A stretch of DNA of 64,000 bases from Rhizorhabdus sp049889055 (GCF_049889055.1 NZ_JBLTWO010000007.1:62001-126000); one strand, 5' to 3'; shown: positions 35,269-44,518, counted from the stretch's first letter. A program made the numbers and translations. The notes: a model not told the origin generated them from the sequence alone.

Positions 35269-36219
35269 ATGAACGAAGAATTCATCCGTCCCGATGTCCG
35301 CGCCTTTCTCGACGACATCAATTCGCGGCCGGGACCGAAGACCTATGAGGTCGATCCGGCAACCGCGCGCGTCATGTCGGCGCGTCTGCGCGACCTGGCC
35401 GATGTCGACAGCGCTCCCCTCGCCACGCGTGAGGATCTGCTGATCCCGACACATGACGGCCGGACCATTGCGGCGCGCTTCTATGATTCGCGCGCCGAGC
35501 GCGACGACGGACCGCTGGTGATCTTCTACCATGGCGGCGGCTTCGTGCTCGGCGACCTCGATCTGTACGACGCGGCCGCGACCGACATCGCGATCGGGCT
35601 CGATCTGCCCGTATTGTCGGTCGACTATCGGCTTGCTCCCGAACATCCCTGGCCGGCGGGGCCCGACGATTGCGAGATCGCGACGCGCTGGGCGGCCTCG
35701 CAGGCCGTGCTGTTCGGTCGCCGCTTCGATTCGCTCGCGCTGTGTGGCGACAGCGGCGGCGGGACGCTCGCCATCGTCACCGCCATGGCGCTGCGCAACG
35801 AACCGGCCGCGCTGCCGGTGATCGCGCTGTGGCCGCTCTATCCGGCAGTCGACCTGCGCAAGCGCTTCGCGTCGACCGAGCGGCTGGGCAGCGGCTATAT
35901 GCTGACGCTCGATACGCTGCGCTGGTTCAACGAACATTATGCGCCCGATTTCAACCATTGGCGCGCTTCACCGGGCCGCGGCGACCTGCGCGGCATGCCG
36001 CCGGCGCTGGTCGGCGGGGCGACGCTGGACCCGCTGCTCGATCAGGCGCGCGCCTATGCGATCGCCTGCGTGGAAGCGGGGGTGCCCGTGACCTATCGCG
36101 AGGCCCGGGGCAATATCCATGGCTGGCTCACGCTCCGTCGGGGGATACCGTCCTCCGAACAGGATCTGCAGAGTTCGCTCGCGGCGTTCCGCAATCTGAT
36201 CGAGGAATATCGCCCGTGA
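35269..36219 (+). CDS. Alpha/beta hydrolase, hormone-sensitive-lipase type
   Basis: A 316-residue carboxylester hydrolase. The oxyanion HGGG sits in FYHGGGFVLGDLD (about residues 83-95), the nucleophile Ser in LCGDSGGGTLA, the Asp in TLDPLLDQ and the His in ARGNIHGW. Substrates are probably short or medium acyl esters. Its TGA overlaps the GTG start of rppH. Group IV of bacterial lipases is the closest class by motif. Confidence 0.9.
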   Translation: MNEEFIRPDVRAFLDDINSRPGPKTYEVDPATARVMSARLRDLADVDSAPLATREDLLIPTHDGRTIAARFYDSRAERDDGPLVIFYHGGGFVLGDLDLYDAAATDIAIGLDLPVLSVDYRLAPEHPWPAGPDDCEIATRWAASQAVLFGRRFDSLALCGDSGGGTLAIVTAMALRNEPAALPVIALWPLYPAVDLRKRFASTERLGSGYMLTLDTLRWFNEHYAPDFNHWRASPGRGDLRGMPPALVGGATLDPLLDQARAYAIACVEAGVPVTYREARGNIHGWLTLRRGIPSSEQDLQSSLAAFRNLIEEYRP

Positions 36220-36689
36220 AGCCGACGCTGCCCTATCGCCCCGCCGCGGCGATCATGCTGCTCAATGCGGAGAACAAGGTCTTCGTGGCCCAGCGCATCG
36301 ATAATCTCGCCGAGGCCTGGCAGATGCCGCAGGGCGGCCTCGACAAGGGCGAGGACCCGCAGGCCGGCGCGCTGCGCGAGTTGGAGGAGGAGACAGGCAT
36401 CCCGCCGCACCTCGTCAAGATACTGGCCAAGGCGCCAGAGGAGCTGCTCTACGATCTGCCGCCCGAGCTGGTCGGCAAGATCTGGGGCGGCAAATATCGC
36501 GGCCAGGCGCAGCATTGGTTCGTCGCCCGCTTCCTCGGACGCGACGAGGACATCGATCTGGAGACCGCCGAGCCCGAATTCCGCGCCTGGAAATGGGCGG
36601 ACGCAGACCAGCTCGTGGATATGATCGTGCCGTTCAAGCGCGATCTCTATGCGCGCGTCGTCGACCTGTTCAGGCCCTATCTCACCTGA
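36216..36689 (+). CDS. rppH: RNA pyrophosphohydrolase (Nudix)
   Basis: Removes pyrophosphate from the 5' end of RNA and so starts decay. The 157-residue protein opens LPYRPAAAIMLLNAENKVFV and has WQMPQGGLDKGEDP then ALRELEEETGI, the Nudix box with its Glu ligands, and GQAQHWFVARFLG. GTG start at 36216 overlaps the hydrolase stop by four bases. It ends 26 bases before a Fur-like site. Confidence 0.93.
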   Translation: MKPTLPYRPAAAIMLLNAENKVFVAQRIDNLAEAWQMPQGGLDKGEDPQAGALRELEEETGIPPHLVKILAKAPEELLYDLPPELVGKIWGGKYRGQAQHWFVARFLGRDEDIDLETAEPEFRAWKWADADQLVDMIVPFKRDLYARVVDLFRPYLT

Positions 36690-36692
36690 TCA

Positions 36693-36714
36693 CTATTGAT
36701 AATCACTTGCATTA
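36693..36714 (+). promoter_or_regulatory. Possible Fur-type iron box
   Basis: The stretch CTATTGATAATCACTTGCATTA resembles the GATAATGATAATCATTATC Fur consensus in its TGATAATCA core. It lies 45 bases before the receptor start. Iron-starvation control of the TonB receptor and PepSY pair would fit, but the match is partial. Confidence 0.4.
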
Positions 36715-36759
36715 GTAAGGTTGACGCAGTAGCCGCTCCCCGAAATGAAGGGGAATGTC

Positions 36760-38919
36760 ATGCGCCACCTGTCCCGCCTCCTGACCTCGGCCGCGTTCAT
36801 GCTTGCTGCACCGGCCTTTGCCGAGGATGCGCCCGATCTCGACGACAGCGGTCGCGACATCGTCGTGACGGCGGCGCGCAGCATCCTGCCGGCCAACGCC
36901 CTTCCGCTGACCGTCGATGTCGTCGGCAAGGCCGATCTCGACCAGCAGATCGCCATCTCCGGCTCGGTTACCGACGCCATCGCGACGCTCACCCCCTCCT
37001 TCTCGCCGACGCGGCAGAAGCTGTCGGGGGCGGGCGAGACGCTGCGGGGACGCAGCCCGCTCTATGCGATCAACGGCATCCCCCAGACGACCCCGCTGCG
37101 CGACGGCAGCCGCGACGGCTTCACCATCGACGGCTTCTTCGTCGACCGCGTCGAGCTCATTTACGGTTCGAATGCTCTGCAGGGCATCGGTGGGACGGGC
37201 GGTATCGTCAACCAGGTGACCGTCGGTGCCCCGACGAAAGAGGGGATCAGCGGTCGGGTCCTGTTGCAGGGCAATGCCGATGACGGCTTCACCAAGGATG
37301 GCATCGGCGGAAAGGCCGCCGGCCTGCTCCAGTACAAGCAGGACCGTTTCGACGCTTCGGTGGGTGCCGCTTATGAGAAGCGCGGCGTGTTCTACGACGG
37401 CAAGGGGCGGCGAGTGGGCATCAACCTGACCCAGGGCGAGACGCAGGATTCGGGCAGCTTCTCGCTGTTCGGCCGCTTCGGCTATCAGCTGGGCGACACC
37501 GGCCGCATCGACCTGATTGCCAGCCGATACGAACTCAAGGTCGATGGCGATTACATCGCGGTGGCCGGCAACCGGAACACCGGACTGCCGACCAGCGCCC
37601 GGCGCGGCACACCACCGCTCGATCCCGCGCAGAGCCGCACCGAGAGCCTGGCGCTGTCGGTCACCGACACCGATCTGCAGGGCGGCAATTTCGTCAGCCA
37701 GATATTCTTCAACCGGACCCGCGATACCTTCGGCGGCGAGCCGGCGCCGATCGGCACCTTCCAGGATGTCCGTATCGCACCGCTCGGCACCCTGCTGGAC
37801 CAGTCGCAGAACCGGTCGCGCAAGCTGGGCGCCAAGTTCAGCTATGAGCGGGCCATGCCGGGGTTCGAGGCGCTGACCGCCACGGTCGGCTTCGATGCGC
37901 TGGTCGACAAGACCGAACAGCGTCTGATCGCCACCGGCAGGACCTGGGTTCCGCCGACCGACTTCCGCAGCCTCGCGCCCTTTGCCCAGGCCAATCTGGC
38001 GCTGTTCGACAAGAAGGTCCGGCTCGCGGCTGGCGCACGCTGGGAAAATGTCCGGATCAAGATCGACGACTATGTCACCCTGGCCTCAACGACGACGCCC
38101 GCCGGTGGCGTTGCGGTGTCGGGCGGCACACCGAGCTTCGACGATGTGCTGCTCAATGGCGGTGTGGTCGTCGAGCCGTGGCAGGGCATACGCGCTTATG
38201 CCAGCTATGCCGAGGGCTTCACCGTCGCGGATATCGGCCGGATCACGCGCGCGATCGGAAAGGCGGGGGTCGACCTCGACAATTTCCTCGATATCAGCCC
38301 AGTGATCTCGAACAACCGGGAAGTCGGTTTCGAGGTGAAGCGCGGGCCGCTGGACGCGAGCGTCACCTATTTCTGGTCGAGCAGCAAGCAAGGCCAGATC
38401 CTCGTCGCCAACGCCGACGGCATCTTCAACGTGCTGCGCCAGCGCGTCGAGATCGAAGGGCTCGAGATCAATGCTGGCGTGCAGATGCCGGTGAAGGGCC
38501 TGAAGCTTTCGGTCGGTTATGCGCAGCTCAAGGGGCGCTACGACGCCAGCCCGGTCGCAGACGGCAAGGTTGGGACAGACTTGGACGGTGCAAACATCTC
38601 GCCCGACCGGGTCAACCTCGCGGCGATCTATCAGCAGGGTGCCATTTCCGCGCGCATCCAGAGCAATTTCTATCTGAGCCGGACCTTCAAGAGCAATGAG
38701 ATCGCGCTCGACCGACGTAATGATTTCGGGGGCTATAATGTCACCGACGCGAGCATCCGTTATCAGACGGGGATCGGCGGCTTCACCTTCTCGGTCCAGA
38801 ACTTGCTCGACAAGCAATATATCGACTATGCCAGCGACACCCAGCGCGCGACCGACAATTTCTTCTACTTCGCCGGTCGCGGCCGCAATTTCACCCTGAC
38901 CTGGGACTATCGGTTCTGA
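36760..38919 (+). CDS. TonB-dependent outer-membrane receptor (iron-siderophore type)
   Basis: A 719-residue beta-barrel receptor. The signal peptide is cut after AAPAFA. The plug domain (about 45-170) shows TonB-box-like DIVVTAARS, then ELIYGSNALQGIGGTGGIVNQVT, and the barrel ends in a final aromatic Phe (TWDYRF). The ATG at 36760 follows AAGGGGA and is preferred to that at 36745. The next gene encodes a PepSY protein, a frequent partner of ferric-siderophore receptors. The ligand is unknown. Confidence 0.9.
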   Translation: MRHLSRLLTSAAFMLAAPAFAEDAPDLDDSGRDIVVTAARSILPANALPLTVDVVGKADLDQQIAISGSVTDAIATLTPSFSPTRQKLSGAGETLRGRSPLYAINGIPQTTPLRDGSRDGFTIDGFFVDRVELIYGSNALQGIGGTGGIVNQVTVGAPTKEGISGRVLLQGNADDGFTKDGIGGKAAGLLQYKQDRFDASVGAAYEKRGVFYDGKGRRVGINLTQGETQDSGSFSLFGRFGYQLGDTGRIDLIASRYELKVDGDYIAVAGNRNTGLPTSARRGTPPLDPAQSRTESLALSVTDTDLQGGNFVSQIFFNRTRDTFGGEPAPIGTFQDVRIAPLGTLLDQSQNRSRKLGAKFSYERAMPGFEALTATVGFDALVDKTEQRLIATGRTWVPPTDFRSLAPFAQANLALFDKKVRLAAGARWENVRIKIDDYVTLASTTTPAGGVAVSGGTPSFDDVLLNGGVVVEPWQGIRAYASYAEGFTVADIGRITRAIGKAGVDLDNFLDISPVISNNREVGFEVKRGPLDASVTYFWSSSKQGQILVANADGIFNVLRQRVEIEGLEINAGVQMPVKGLKLSVGYAQLKGRYDASPVADGKVGTDLDGANISPDRVNLAAIYQQGAISARIQSNFYLSRTFKSNEIALDRRNDFGGYNVTDASIRYQTGIGGFTFSVQNLLDKQYIDYASDTQRATDNFFYFAGRGRNFTLTWDYRF

Positions 38920-39980
38920 GGCTGCTCGATCAGCTCCATCGCTGGGCCGGCGGGCTGCTGGGCATCCTGCTGCTCGTCCTCGGTCTGTCGGGGGCGGCCC
39001 TGGTCCATCGCGACGCCTGGATCGGCCTGCCCCATGCGGGGGATGCACGCGTGGCCGATCCTGCCGCGCTGGGCGCATTGACGGCGCGGTTGATGGCGGA
39101 TCCTGCCAGCCGGCCGCAGAGCATCCTGTTCGCCAGCGACACGCTGGGGCTGGTGCGCCTGTCGGGGAAGGGGGGATCGGGTGCCTATGCCGACCAGAGC
39201 GGCGCGATCGTCACCCGCTGGTCGAGCCAGTGGGAGCGGCCTGAGCTCTGGCTGTTCGACCTGCATCATCATCTGTTGGCGGGCGACGTCGGCGAGACGA
39301 TCATCGGGGTGGCGGGGGCGGTCGGCCTGTTCTTCGTGATCTCGGGCGCAATCCTGTGGTGGCGGACGCGCAAGAGCTTCGCCTTTCGGCTGTGGCCGGC
39401 GCGGATGACCCGACCGGCGATCCTGCGTCATCATCGCGACCTCGGCGTGCTGGTAGCCCCGATGCTGCTGCTGTCCTTCTACACCGGAGCAGTGCTGGTT
39501 TTCCGCCCCTTCGCCGCGTTGACCCTGGGGCCGGGTGCCCCTGCCGCGATCGAGGCGGCCTTGAAGCCGCCTCCTGCCAGCGGTGCCAAGCTGTCCGACG
39601 CGATCGACTGGCGAGCGATCGTCGCCACCGCGCACAAGCGTTTTCCCGAGGCGGAACTCCGCCTCGTCTCGCTGCCGCGCAAGGAAAGCGGCCTGATCGG
39701 CGTGCGGATGCGCCAGCCGGAAGAGTGGCTCCCCAACGGGCGGACGAGCCTGTGGTTCGCGGCGGACAGCGGGAGGCTGGTCGCTGCGCGCGACGCGCGC
39801 GACCTTGGATGGCAGGCCAAGGCCTTCAACCTCTTCTACCCACTCCATGCCGCCAAAGTCGGTGGCTTAGCCTGGCGGCTGGTGATGACGATCTCAGGGC
39901 TCGCGCTCGCGCTGCTCGGCGGCTTTACCTGCTGGAGCTTCTGGTTCGCCCGGCGCAGGACGCCGATACGCCGGGCCTGA
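38916..39980 (+). CDS. PepSY-associated TM-helix protein, iron uptake partner
   Basis: A 354-residue membrane protein of the PepSY_TM group, proposed to reduce iron or process siderophore after uptake. It has LDQLHRWAGGLLGILLL (first helix with a His), LFDLHHHLLAGDVGETI, SGAILWWRTRK, RHHRDLGVL and a C-terminal helix; these conserved His residues are those expected for heme. The coding frame reaches back to a CTG at 38916, overlapping the receptor TGA in a CTGA junction. No ATG, GTG or TTG fits before the first helix, so a CTG start is likely. Confidence 0.82.
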   Translation: MRLLDQLHRWAGGLLGILLLVLGLSGAALVHRDAWIGLPHAGDARVADPAALGALTARLMADPASRPQSILFASDTLGLVRLSGKGGSGAYADQSGAIVTRWSSQWERPELWLFDLHHHLLAGDVGETIIGVAGAVGLFFVISGAILWWRTRKSFAFRLWPARMTRPAILRHHRDLGVLVAPMLLLSFYTGAVLVFRPFAALTLGPGAPAAIEAALKPPPASGAKLSDAIDWRAIVATAHKRFPEAELRLVSLPRKESGLIGVRMRQPEEWLPNGRTSLWFAADSGRLVAARDARDLGWQAKAFNLFYPLHAAKVGGLAWRLVMTISGLALALLGGFTCWSFWFARRRTPIRRA

Positions 39981-39985
39981 TCGCG

Positions 39986-40447
39986 TCAGAGCGCCCGTGC
40001 GGCGGCCAAGACCTCTTCGGCGTGGCCCTTGACCTTCACCTTGCGCCAGATGCGGGCGATCTGCCCATCCTTGTCGATCAGGAAGGTGGCGCGGTCGATG
40101 CCCATATAGGCGCGGCCATAGAGGGTCTTCTCGATCCAGGTGCCATAGGCTTCGCAGACGCTGCCGTCATTGTCCGACGCCAGACGCAGCTTCAGGCCAT
40201 GCTTGCCGATGAACTTGGCATGGCGCGCGGCATTGTCCTTCGACACGCCGATCACCGACGCACCGGCGGCCGCGAAATCGTCGGCCAGTGCTGAGAAGGC
40301 CTGCGCCTCGGTCGTGCAGCCCGGCGTATCATCCTTAGGGTAGAAATAGAGGATGAGGGTCTTGCCCGCTTCCGCCGAAACGCTCGTGCTGCTGCCATCC
40401 GGCAGATCGAGCTTTACGTCCGGTGCCTTGTCGCCTTCGTTGAGCAT
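39986..40447 (-). CDS. bcp: Peroxiredoxin, Bcp/PrxQ type
   Basis: Thiol peroxidase that removes H2O2 and organic peroxides. The 153-residue product has YPKDDTPGCTTEAQAF, where the peroxidatic Cys follows Pro-Gly (near residue 44); the usual Bcp resolving Cys five residues later is not present (TTEAQA). ATG at 40447 follows GGGAG. It ends five bases from the PepSY stop, convergent. Confidence 0.92.
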   Translation of the reverse strand: MLNEGDKAPDVKLDLPDGSSTSVSAEAGKTLILYFYPKDDTPGCTTEAQAFSALADDFAAAGASVIGVSKDNAARHAKFIGKHGLKLRLASDNDGSVCEAYGTWIEKTLYGRAYMGIDRATFLIDKDGQIARIWRKVKVKGHAEEVLAAARAL

Positions 40448-40762
40448 CGCCTGTCTCCCTTGCTGATCCGTCATTAGGACGGCGGGCGGGGGGCTTTCAA
40501 CCTTCCCCAGCGGACAGCGCGAGGCGGGCAGTCAGGTGGCGGTGCGACCAAGGCCATGAGGAGGGGACTGGGGGCGCCCCGTTACGCTGGGGCGCCCTTC
40601 GGTGAATACGACCACCGGTCCACTTACGCTTACGCAACACACTCTTGATGCTGCCTAGAATAGCAGCCAGTCTTTAAGCGAGCGTCGATCAGCCTGGTTA
40701 ACTTCCGGAAACCCTGATTATTCTTTAGGCTTAGTCCCAAGGCGGCAGGGCCCGGAATTCCG
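40448..40762 (+). other. Gene-free stretch between bcp and glnE
   Basis: 315 bases with no credible gene. It must hold the bcp promoter and the end of the glnE transcript. The half nearest glnE (about 40610-40740) is clearly less G+C-rich than the rest of the window and carries a small hairpin, GCTGC and GCAGC around 40650-40670, and GTTAAC near 40698. A strong inverted repeat is listed separately. No repeat of a mobile element was seen. Confidence 0.5.
40572..40597. terminator. Strong inverted repeat, possible terminator
   Basis: GGGCGCCCC and GGGGCGCCC form a perfect 9-base stem around an eight-base loop. No T tract follows on either strand, so it could be a factor-independent stop for glnE read-through or another structure. 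Confidence 0.4.
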
Positions 40763-43459
40763 TCATTTCGCAAGGCGCGCCGCTCTTTCCCATTCGCCGC
40801 GCACCAGCGCCCGCGCGCTTTCATAGCTTTTAACCAAGGCCTGCCAGTCGGGCTCGCCGCAGCTGCGTGCGACGAGGTCGCGCGAGGCGGGCGGCGGCTC
40901 AGCCGACGCCGGGGACACAAGGCGCTGGGTCACCAGCAGCCGGGTCAGCAATTCGTGCGCCGGGATCAGCGCGGGATCGATCAGCCCCTCTTCGGCTAGC
41001 GTGCGCATGGCGATGCGCAGGCGCGGGCTGAAAGCGCAGCGGTGTCGCAGCTGCAGCAGATGTACGGTGAATTCGCAGTCGACGAGGCCGCCCTCCACCA
41101 GCTTGACGTCGAACGGGCTCGATGGCGGCTTGTGCCGGGCGATGTCGCCGCGCATCTTGGCCACGTCGGCGGTCAGGCTTTCGTCGACGCGCTCCTGACG
41201 CAGCGTTTCGTCGATGATATGCTGAACGTCCGCGCACGCTTCGGGTGATCCGAAGATCGGACGGGCGCGGGTGAGCGCCATATGCTCCCATGTCCAGGCA
41301 CTCTCGCGCTGATAGCGCTCGAAGCTTTCGATCGACACCGCGAGCGGCCCCTGCGTGCCCGAGGGGCGTAGCCGCGTGTCGACCTCGTAGAGCGGGCCGG
41401 CCGCCGTAGCTACCGACAACGCGGCCGACACACGCTGGGCAAGGCGGTTGAAATAGGTGGTCGCGCCAAGCGGACGCTGGCCGTCCGACTCGGTCATGAT
41501 ATCCCCGCTGAAGAGGTAGATGATATCGAGGTCGGAGGCATGGGTCAGCGCGCCGCCGCCGAGGCGGCCGAGCGCCACGATGACCAGCTCTCCGCCTGCG
41601 ATCTTCCCATGGGTCGCCTCGAACTGGGCAACGGTGGCCCGTGCCAGCACGTCGAGAGCCGCCTCGGCGACGCGGGCATAGCCATGGCCCACCTCGATGG
41701 GATCCGAGGCCGCCTCGATCAGCTGCACGCCAAGCGCGAAGCGGCGTTCGCCGACGAGTTGGCGGACCCGGTCGAGCAGCAACTCGTAATTTTCGGACCG
41801 CTCGCCATGGGCGAATTCGCCGATCAGCGCCTCGACCGACGGCGGTGGCTCGAGCGCGGTCGCGTCGATCAGCCCGTCGAGCAGCGCCGGGCGGCGGCCC
41901 AGCGCCTGTGACAGCGTCGGGGCATGGCTCAGCACGTCGATCAGCGCGCGGGCGAGGGCAGGGCGCGCCTGGAGGAGCCGGAACAGGTTGATCGCGCTCG
42001 GCAGCCCGGCGACCAGATCTTCGAAGCGACTCAGGGCGTCCTGGGGTGCGGGCGCCTTGCCCAGCGCGCGAACCAGCGTCGGCAGCATCGCCTCCAGCGC
42101 CTGCTGGGCAACCGAGGTGCGCAGCGACCGGCTCTTGCCCTCGCGCATCGTCTCGATCCGCAGCCGCGCCGCTGCGGGATCAGCAAAGCCGGCGGCGGAC
42201 AGCTCCGCTTCGAGCTTCTCCGCTTCCATCGGCAGCCGCTCTTCCGCGTCGCCGTCCAGACCGTCATAGACCGCTCCGACCCGCTCGACATGGGGGCGCA
42301 GCAGATCCGTCAGCGCCGCGCCGTCGCTCAGGCCATGCAGCCGCGCGACATTGTCGAGCGCCGCCGGATCCTTCGGCAGGCGGTGGGTCTGCATATCGTC
42401 GACCATCTGCAGGCGATGCTCGATCGTGCGGTACAGCCGGTAAGCCACCGCCAGGTCGCGGGCTACCTCCGCGTCGATCCGGCCTGCCTCGCCGAGCGCA
42501 GACAGCGCGTCGAGCGTCGCCGGCGCACGCAGCGCGGGCTCCCGCCCGCCGTGGATCAGCTGGTGGATCTGCGCAAAGAACTCGATCTCGCGGATGCCGC
42601 CCCGGCCGCGCTTCAGGTCGTAACCGGGTCCGAGCAACTGGCTTTGTGCGAAATGGTCGCGGATGCGGCGCGATATCTGGCGGATTTCCTGCACCGCCCC
42701 GAAATCGAGCGACCGGCGCCAGACGAACGGACGGATCGCCCCGAGAAATTCGGTACCCAGTGCGACATCGCCGGCGGCGGCGCGGGCGCGGATGAAGGCG
42801 GCGCGCTCCCAGGGCAGGGCTGCGGATTCATAATAGCTGAGCGCAGCGTCGATCGGCAGGGCCAGCGGCGAGGCTTCGGGCGACGGGCGCAGGCGCAGGT
42901 CGACGCGGAATACATAGCCGTTCGCGTCGCGGGTCTGGAGCAGTTCGAGAACCCGGCGGGTGATCCGCACCGCAGCTTCGACCGGTTCCTCGCGGGCCCG
43001 GTGTGGCAGGGTCGCGGGGTCGAAGATCAGGATCGGATCGATGTCGGAGGAATAGTTGAGCTCGCGGCTGCCATGTTTGCCCAAGGCGAGCGCGGCCATG
43101 CCTCGAGGTTCCTCGCCGGGCGCGCGTTCGAGGATCGCCGCGCGGATCGCGCAGTCGAGCGCATGGTCGGCAAAGGAGGACAGCTGGGCGACCACCTCCT
43201 CGAACGAGGCGATGCCCGCGAGGTCGGCGAGAGCGGTGGCGAGCGACACCACCTGTCGTTGCATGCGCAAGATCCGGCCCACATCGTCATCAGCGGAAGC
43301 GTCGGCCAAGCCCAGAGCGATCGTCTCGGCCAGGCCGAAGTCACCGAGGCGCTGGACGGTGTCCGAATGTCTGGTGATGAGGCTCGCGAGGAAGGGGGAA
43401 TGCGCTCTTGCTCTCCGCAGGGCGTCATCCAGCTTATTGTGCCGGTTCTGTACATCCAT
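40763..43459 (-). CDS. glnE: Bifunctional glutamine synthetase adenylyltransferase/deadenylase
   Basis: Adds AMP to or removes it from glutamine synthetase in response to PII. The 898-residue protein has two nucleotidyltransferase domains: the first with GSRELNYSSDIDPILIFD near residue 132, the second with GRLGGGALTHASDLDIIYLFSG near 645. Both have the Gly-Ser/Gly-Gly and Asp-x-Asp elements, so both deadenylation and adenylation centres look intact. Regulatory helices fill the rest. It is on the minus strand, divergent from nepR2. Confidence 0.95.
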   Translation of the reverse strand: MDVQNRHNKLDDALRRARAHSPFLASLITRHSDTVQRLGDFGLAETIALGLADASADDDVGRILRMQRQVVSLATALADLAGIASFEEVVAQLSSFADHALDCAIRAAILERAPGEEPRGMAALALGKHGSRELNYSSDIDPILIFDPATLPHRAREEPVEAAVRITRRVLELLQTRDANGYVFRVDLRLRPSPEASPLALPIDAALSYYESAALPWERAAFIRARAAAGDVALGTEFLGAIRPFVWRRSLDFGAVQEIRQISRRIRDHFAQSQLLGPGYDLKRGRGGIREIEFFAQIHQLIHGGREPALRAPATLDALSALGEAGRIDAEVARDLAVAYRLYRTIEHRLQMVDDMQTHRLPKDPAALDNVARLHGLSDGAALTDLLRPHVERVGAVYDGLDGDAEERLPMEAEKLEAELSAAGFADPAAARLRIETMREGKSRSLRTSVAQQALEAMLPTLVRALGKAPAPQDALSRFEDLVAGLPSAINLFRLLQARPALARALIDVLSHAPTLSQALGRRPALLDGLIDATALEPPPSVEALIGEFAHGERSENYELLLDRVRQLVGERRFALGVQLIEAASDPIEVGHGYARVAEAALDVLARATVAQFEATHGKIAGGELVIVALGRLGGGALTHASDLDIIYLFSGDIMTESDGQRPLGATTYFNRLAQRVSAALSVATAAGPLYEVDTRLRPSGTQGPLAVSIESFERYQRESAWTWEHMALTRARPIFGSPEACADVQHIIDETLRQERVDESLTADVAKMRGDIARHKPPSSPFDVKLVEGGLVDCEFTVHLLQLRHRCAFSPRLRIAMRTLAEEGLIDPALIPAHELLTRLLVTQRLVSPASAEPPPASRDLVARSCGEPDWQALVKSYESARALVRGEWERAARLAK

Positions 43460-43498
43460 AATGGATCGATAGGGTATTTGAACGGGAGTGCAACATCC

Positions 43499-43523
43499 GG
43501 AAACTTGCGCGGTTCAGTGCGTT
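43499..43523 (+). promoter_or_regulatory. Weak EcfG-like promoter before the second NepR gene
   Basis: GGAAA (one change from GGAAC), 17 bases, then GTT. The -10 lies only ten bases before the chosen ATG, so the transcript would be almost leaderless or translation starts downstream (ATG at 43566). A tentative call. Confidence 0.3.
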
Positions 43524-43532
43524 ATCTCCTTC

Positions 43533-43712
43533 ATGGAAAAGCGTCCCTCCTCCGATCCTGCCACGATGGCGCGGCTAAGCCGCGGTCGAATCGTGCAGCC
43601 GCCGCAGCGGCACGAAGGCCTCGGCAACGCTCTGCGCTCCGCGTTCGACCCGGCGAGCTACGGCATACCGGACGATATGCGGCGGTTGCTCGGCAAGCTC
43701 GACGGCCAATAA
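43533..43712 (+). CDS. Second NepR-like anti-sigma factor
   Basis: A 59-residue protein whose C-terminal half, LGNALRSAFDPASYGIPDDMRRLLGKLDGQ read as two short helices, follows the NepR pattern of a helix, a Pro-Asp turn and a leucine-rich helix. This is similar to the other NepR in this locus. NepR proteins bind EcfG-type sigma factors and are released when PhyR-P binds them. Other sphingomonads have two NepR paralogs. No good ribosome site precedes the ATG at 43533. A terminator follows directly. Confidence 0.7.
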   Translation: MEKRPSSDPATMARLSRGRIVQPPQRHEGLGNALRSAFDPASYGIPDDMRRLLGKLDGQ

Positions 43713-43713
43713 G

Positions 43714-43750
43714 AAAAGGGCCTCTCCAGCGATCGGAGGGGCCCTTTTTC
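43714..43750. terminator. Bidirectional terminator between nepR2 and ecfG
   Basis: AAAAGGGCCTCTCC, then seven bases, then GGAGGGGCCCTTTTT form a long stem with one wobble pair and a T run on each strand, suited to stop both convergent genes. Confidence 0.85.
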
Positions 43751-43780
43751 ATCTCCCTAGATAAGATCTGCCGAAATTCT

Positions 43781-44467
43781 TCAGTCTCTGCTCAACTGAT
43801 CCACGTCGGCCATGATCTGTTCGAGCGTCGAAGTCGACGGATCGGTATGATGCTCGCGACGCGACGGCAGCTGGCCATGGTCGAGCAACTGTTCAAGTGC
43901 GGTACGACCGCGCGCCACCCGGCTCTTGATCGTGCCAACCGCGCAGCCACAGATGTCCGCCGCTTCTTCGTAGGAAAACCCGCCGGCGCCGACGAGGATC
44001 AACGCCTCGCGCTGCGGCTGGGGCAGGTGCAGCAAAGCGCGCTGCATGTCCGCGAGTTCGATATGGCGATCCTGCGCGGCGGGGGCGGAGAGCAGCTTGG
44101 CGGCCGCATTCTCGTCCCATTCGCCGCGGAAACGGGCGCGCCGCATCTGCGACAGGAACAGGTTGCGCAGGATGATGAAGGTCCAGGCGCGCATGTTGGT
44201 GCCAGCCTGGAAGCGAGCACGTGCCGCCCACGCCTTCATCAGCGTTTCCTGCACCAGATCGTCCGCCAGGTCCCGGTTGCCCGACAGCGAGCGGCCGAAG
44301 GCGCGCAGATGCGGGATCACCCGGGCGAGTTCGGTCTTGAACTCGTCATCGGAAAGCGCCGCGTGGGGCACCACCTCGCTGGCTTCGACAAGATTGTCTT
44401 CGTCGTCCATGTGGTCAGGCACCCTGTTCGGCTTCGAAACTGCCGCTACTTTCGCCAATATAGCCAT
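43781..44467 (-). CDS. ecfG: General stress response sigma factor EcfG
   Basis: ECF sigma factor of the alphaproteobacterial EcfG group. The 228-residue protein has region 2 with LADDLVQETLMKAWAARARF and NMRAWTFIILRNLFLS, and region 4 with LILVGAGGFSYEEAADICGC then VGTIKSRVARGRTAL. The ATG at 44467 follows GGGGAG; an N-terminal tail of about 25 residues precedes the usual start. It directs transcription from GGAAC-N16/17-GTT promoters and has one itself (44519-44543), so it is autoregulated. Confidence 0.93.
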   Translation of the reverse strand: MAILAKVAAVSKPNRVPDHMDDEDNLVEASEVVPHAALSDDEFKTELARVIPHLRAFGRSLSGNRDLADDLVQETLMKAWAARARFQAGTNMRAWTFIILRNLFLSQMRRARFRGEWDENAAAKLLSAPAAQDRHIELADMQRALLHLPQPQREALILVGAGGFSYEEAADICGCAVGTIKSRVARGRTALEQLLDHGQLPSRREHHTDPSTSTLEQIMADVDQLSRD

Positions 44468-44518
44468 CGGCTCCCCGTTGGTTCGGCGGGGACTTCACCA
44501 TCTCCGCCACGCCGCACC

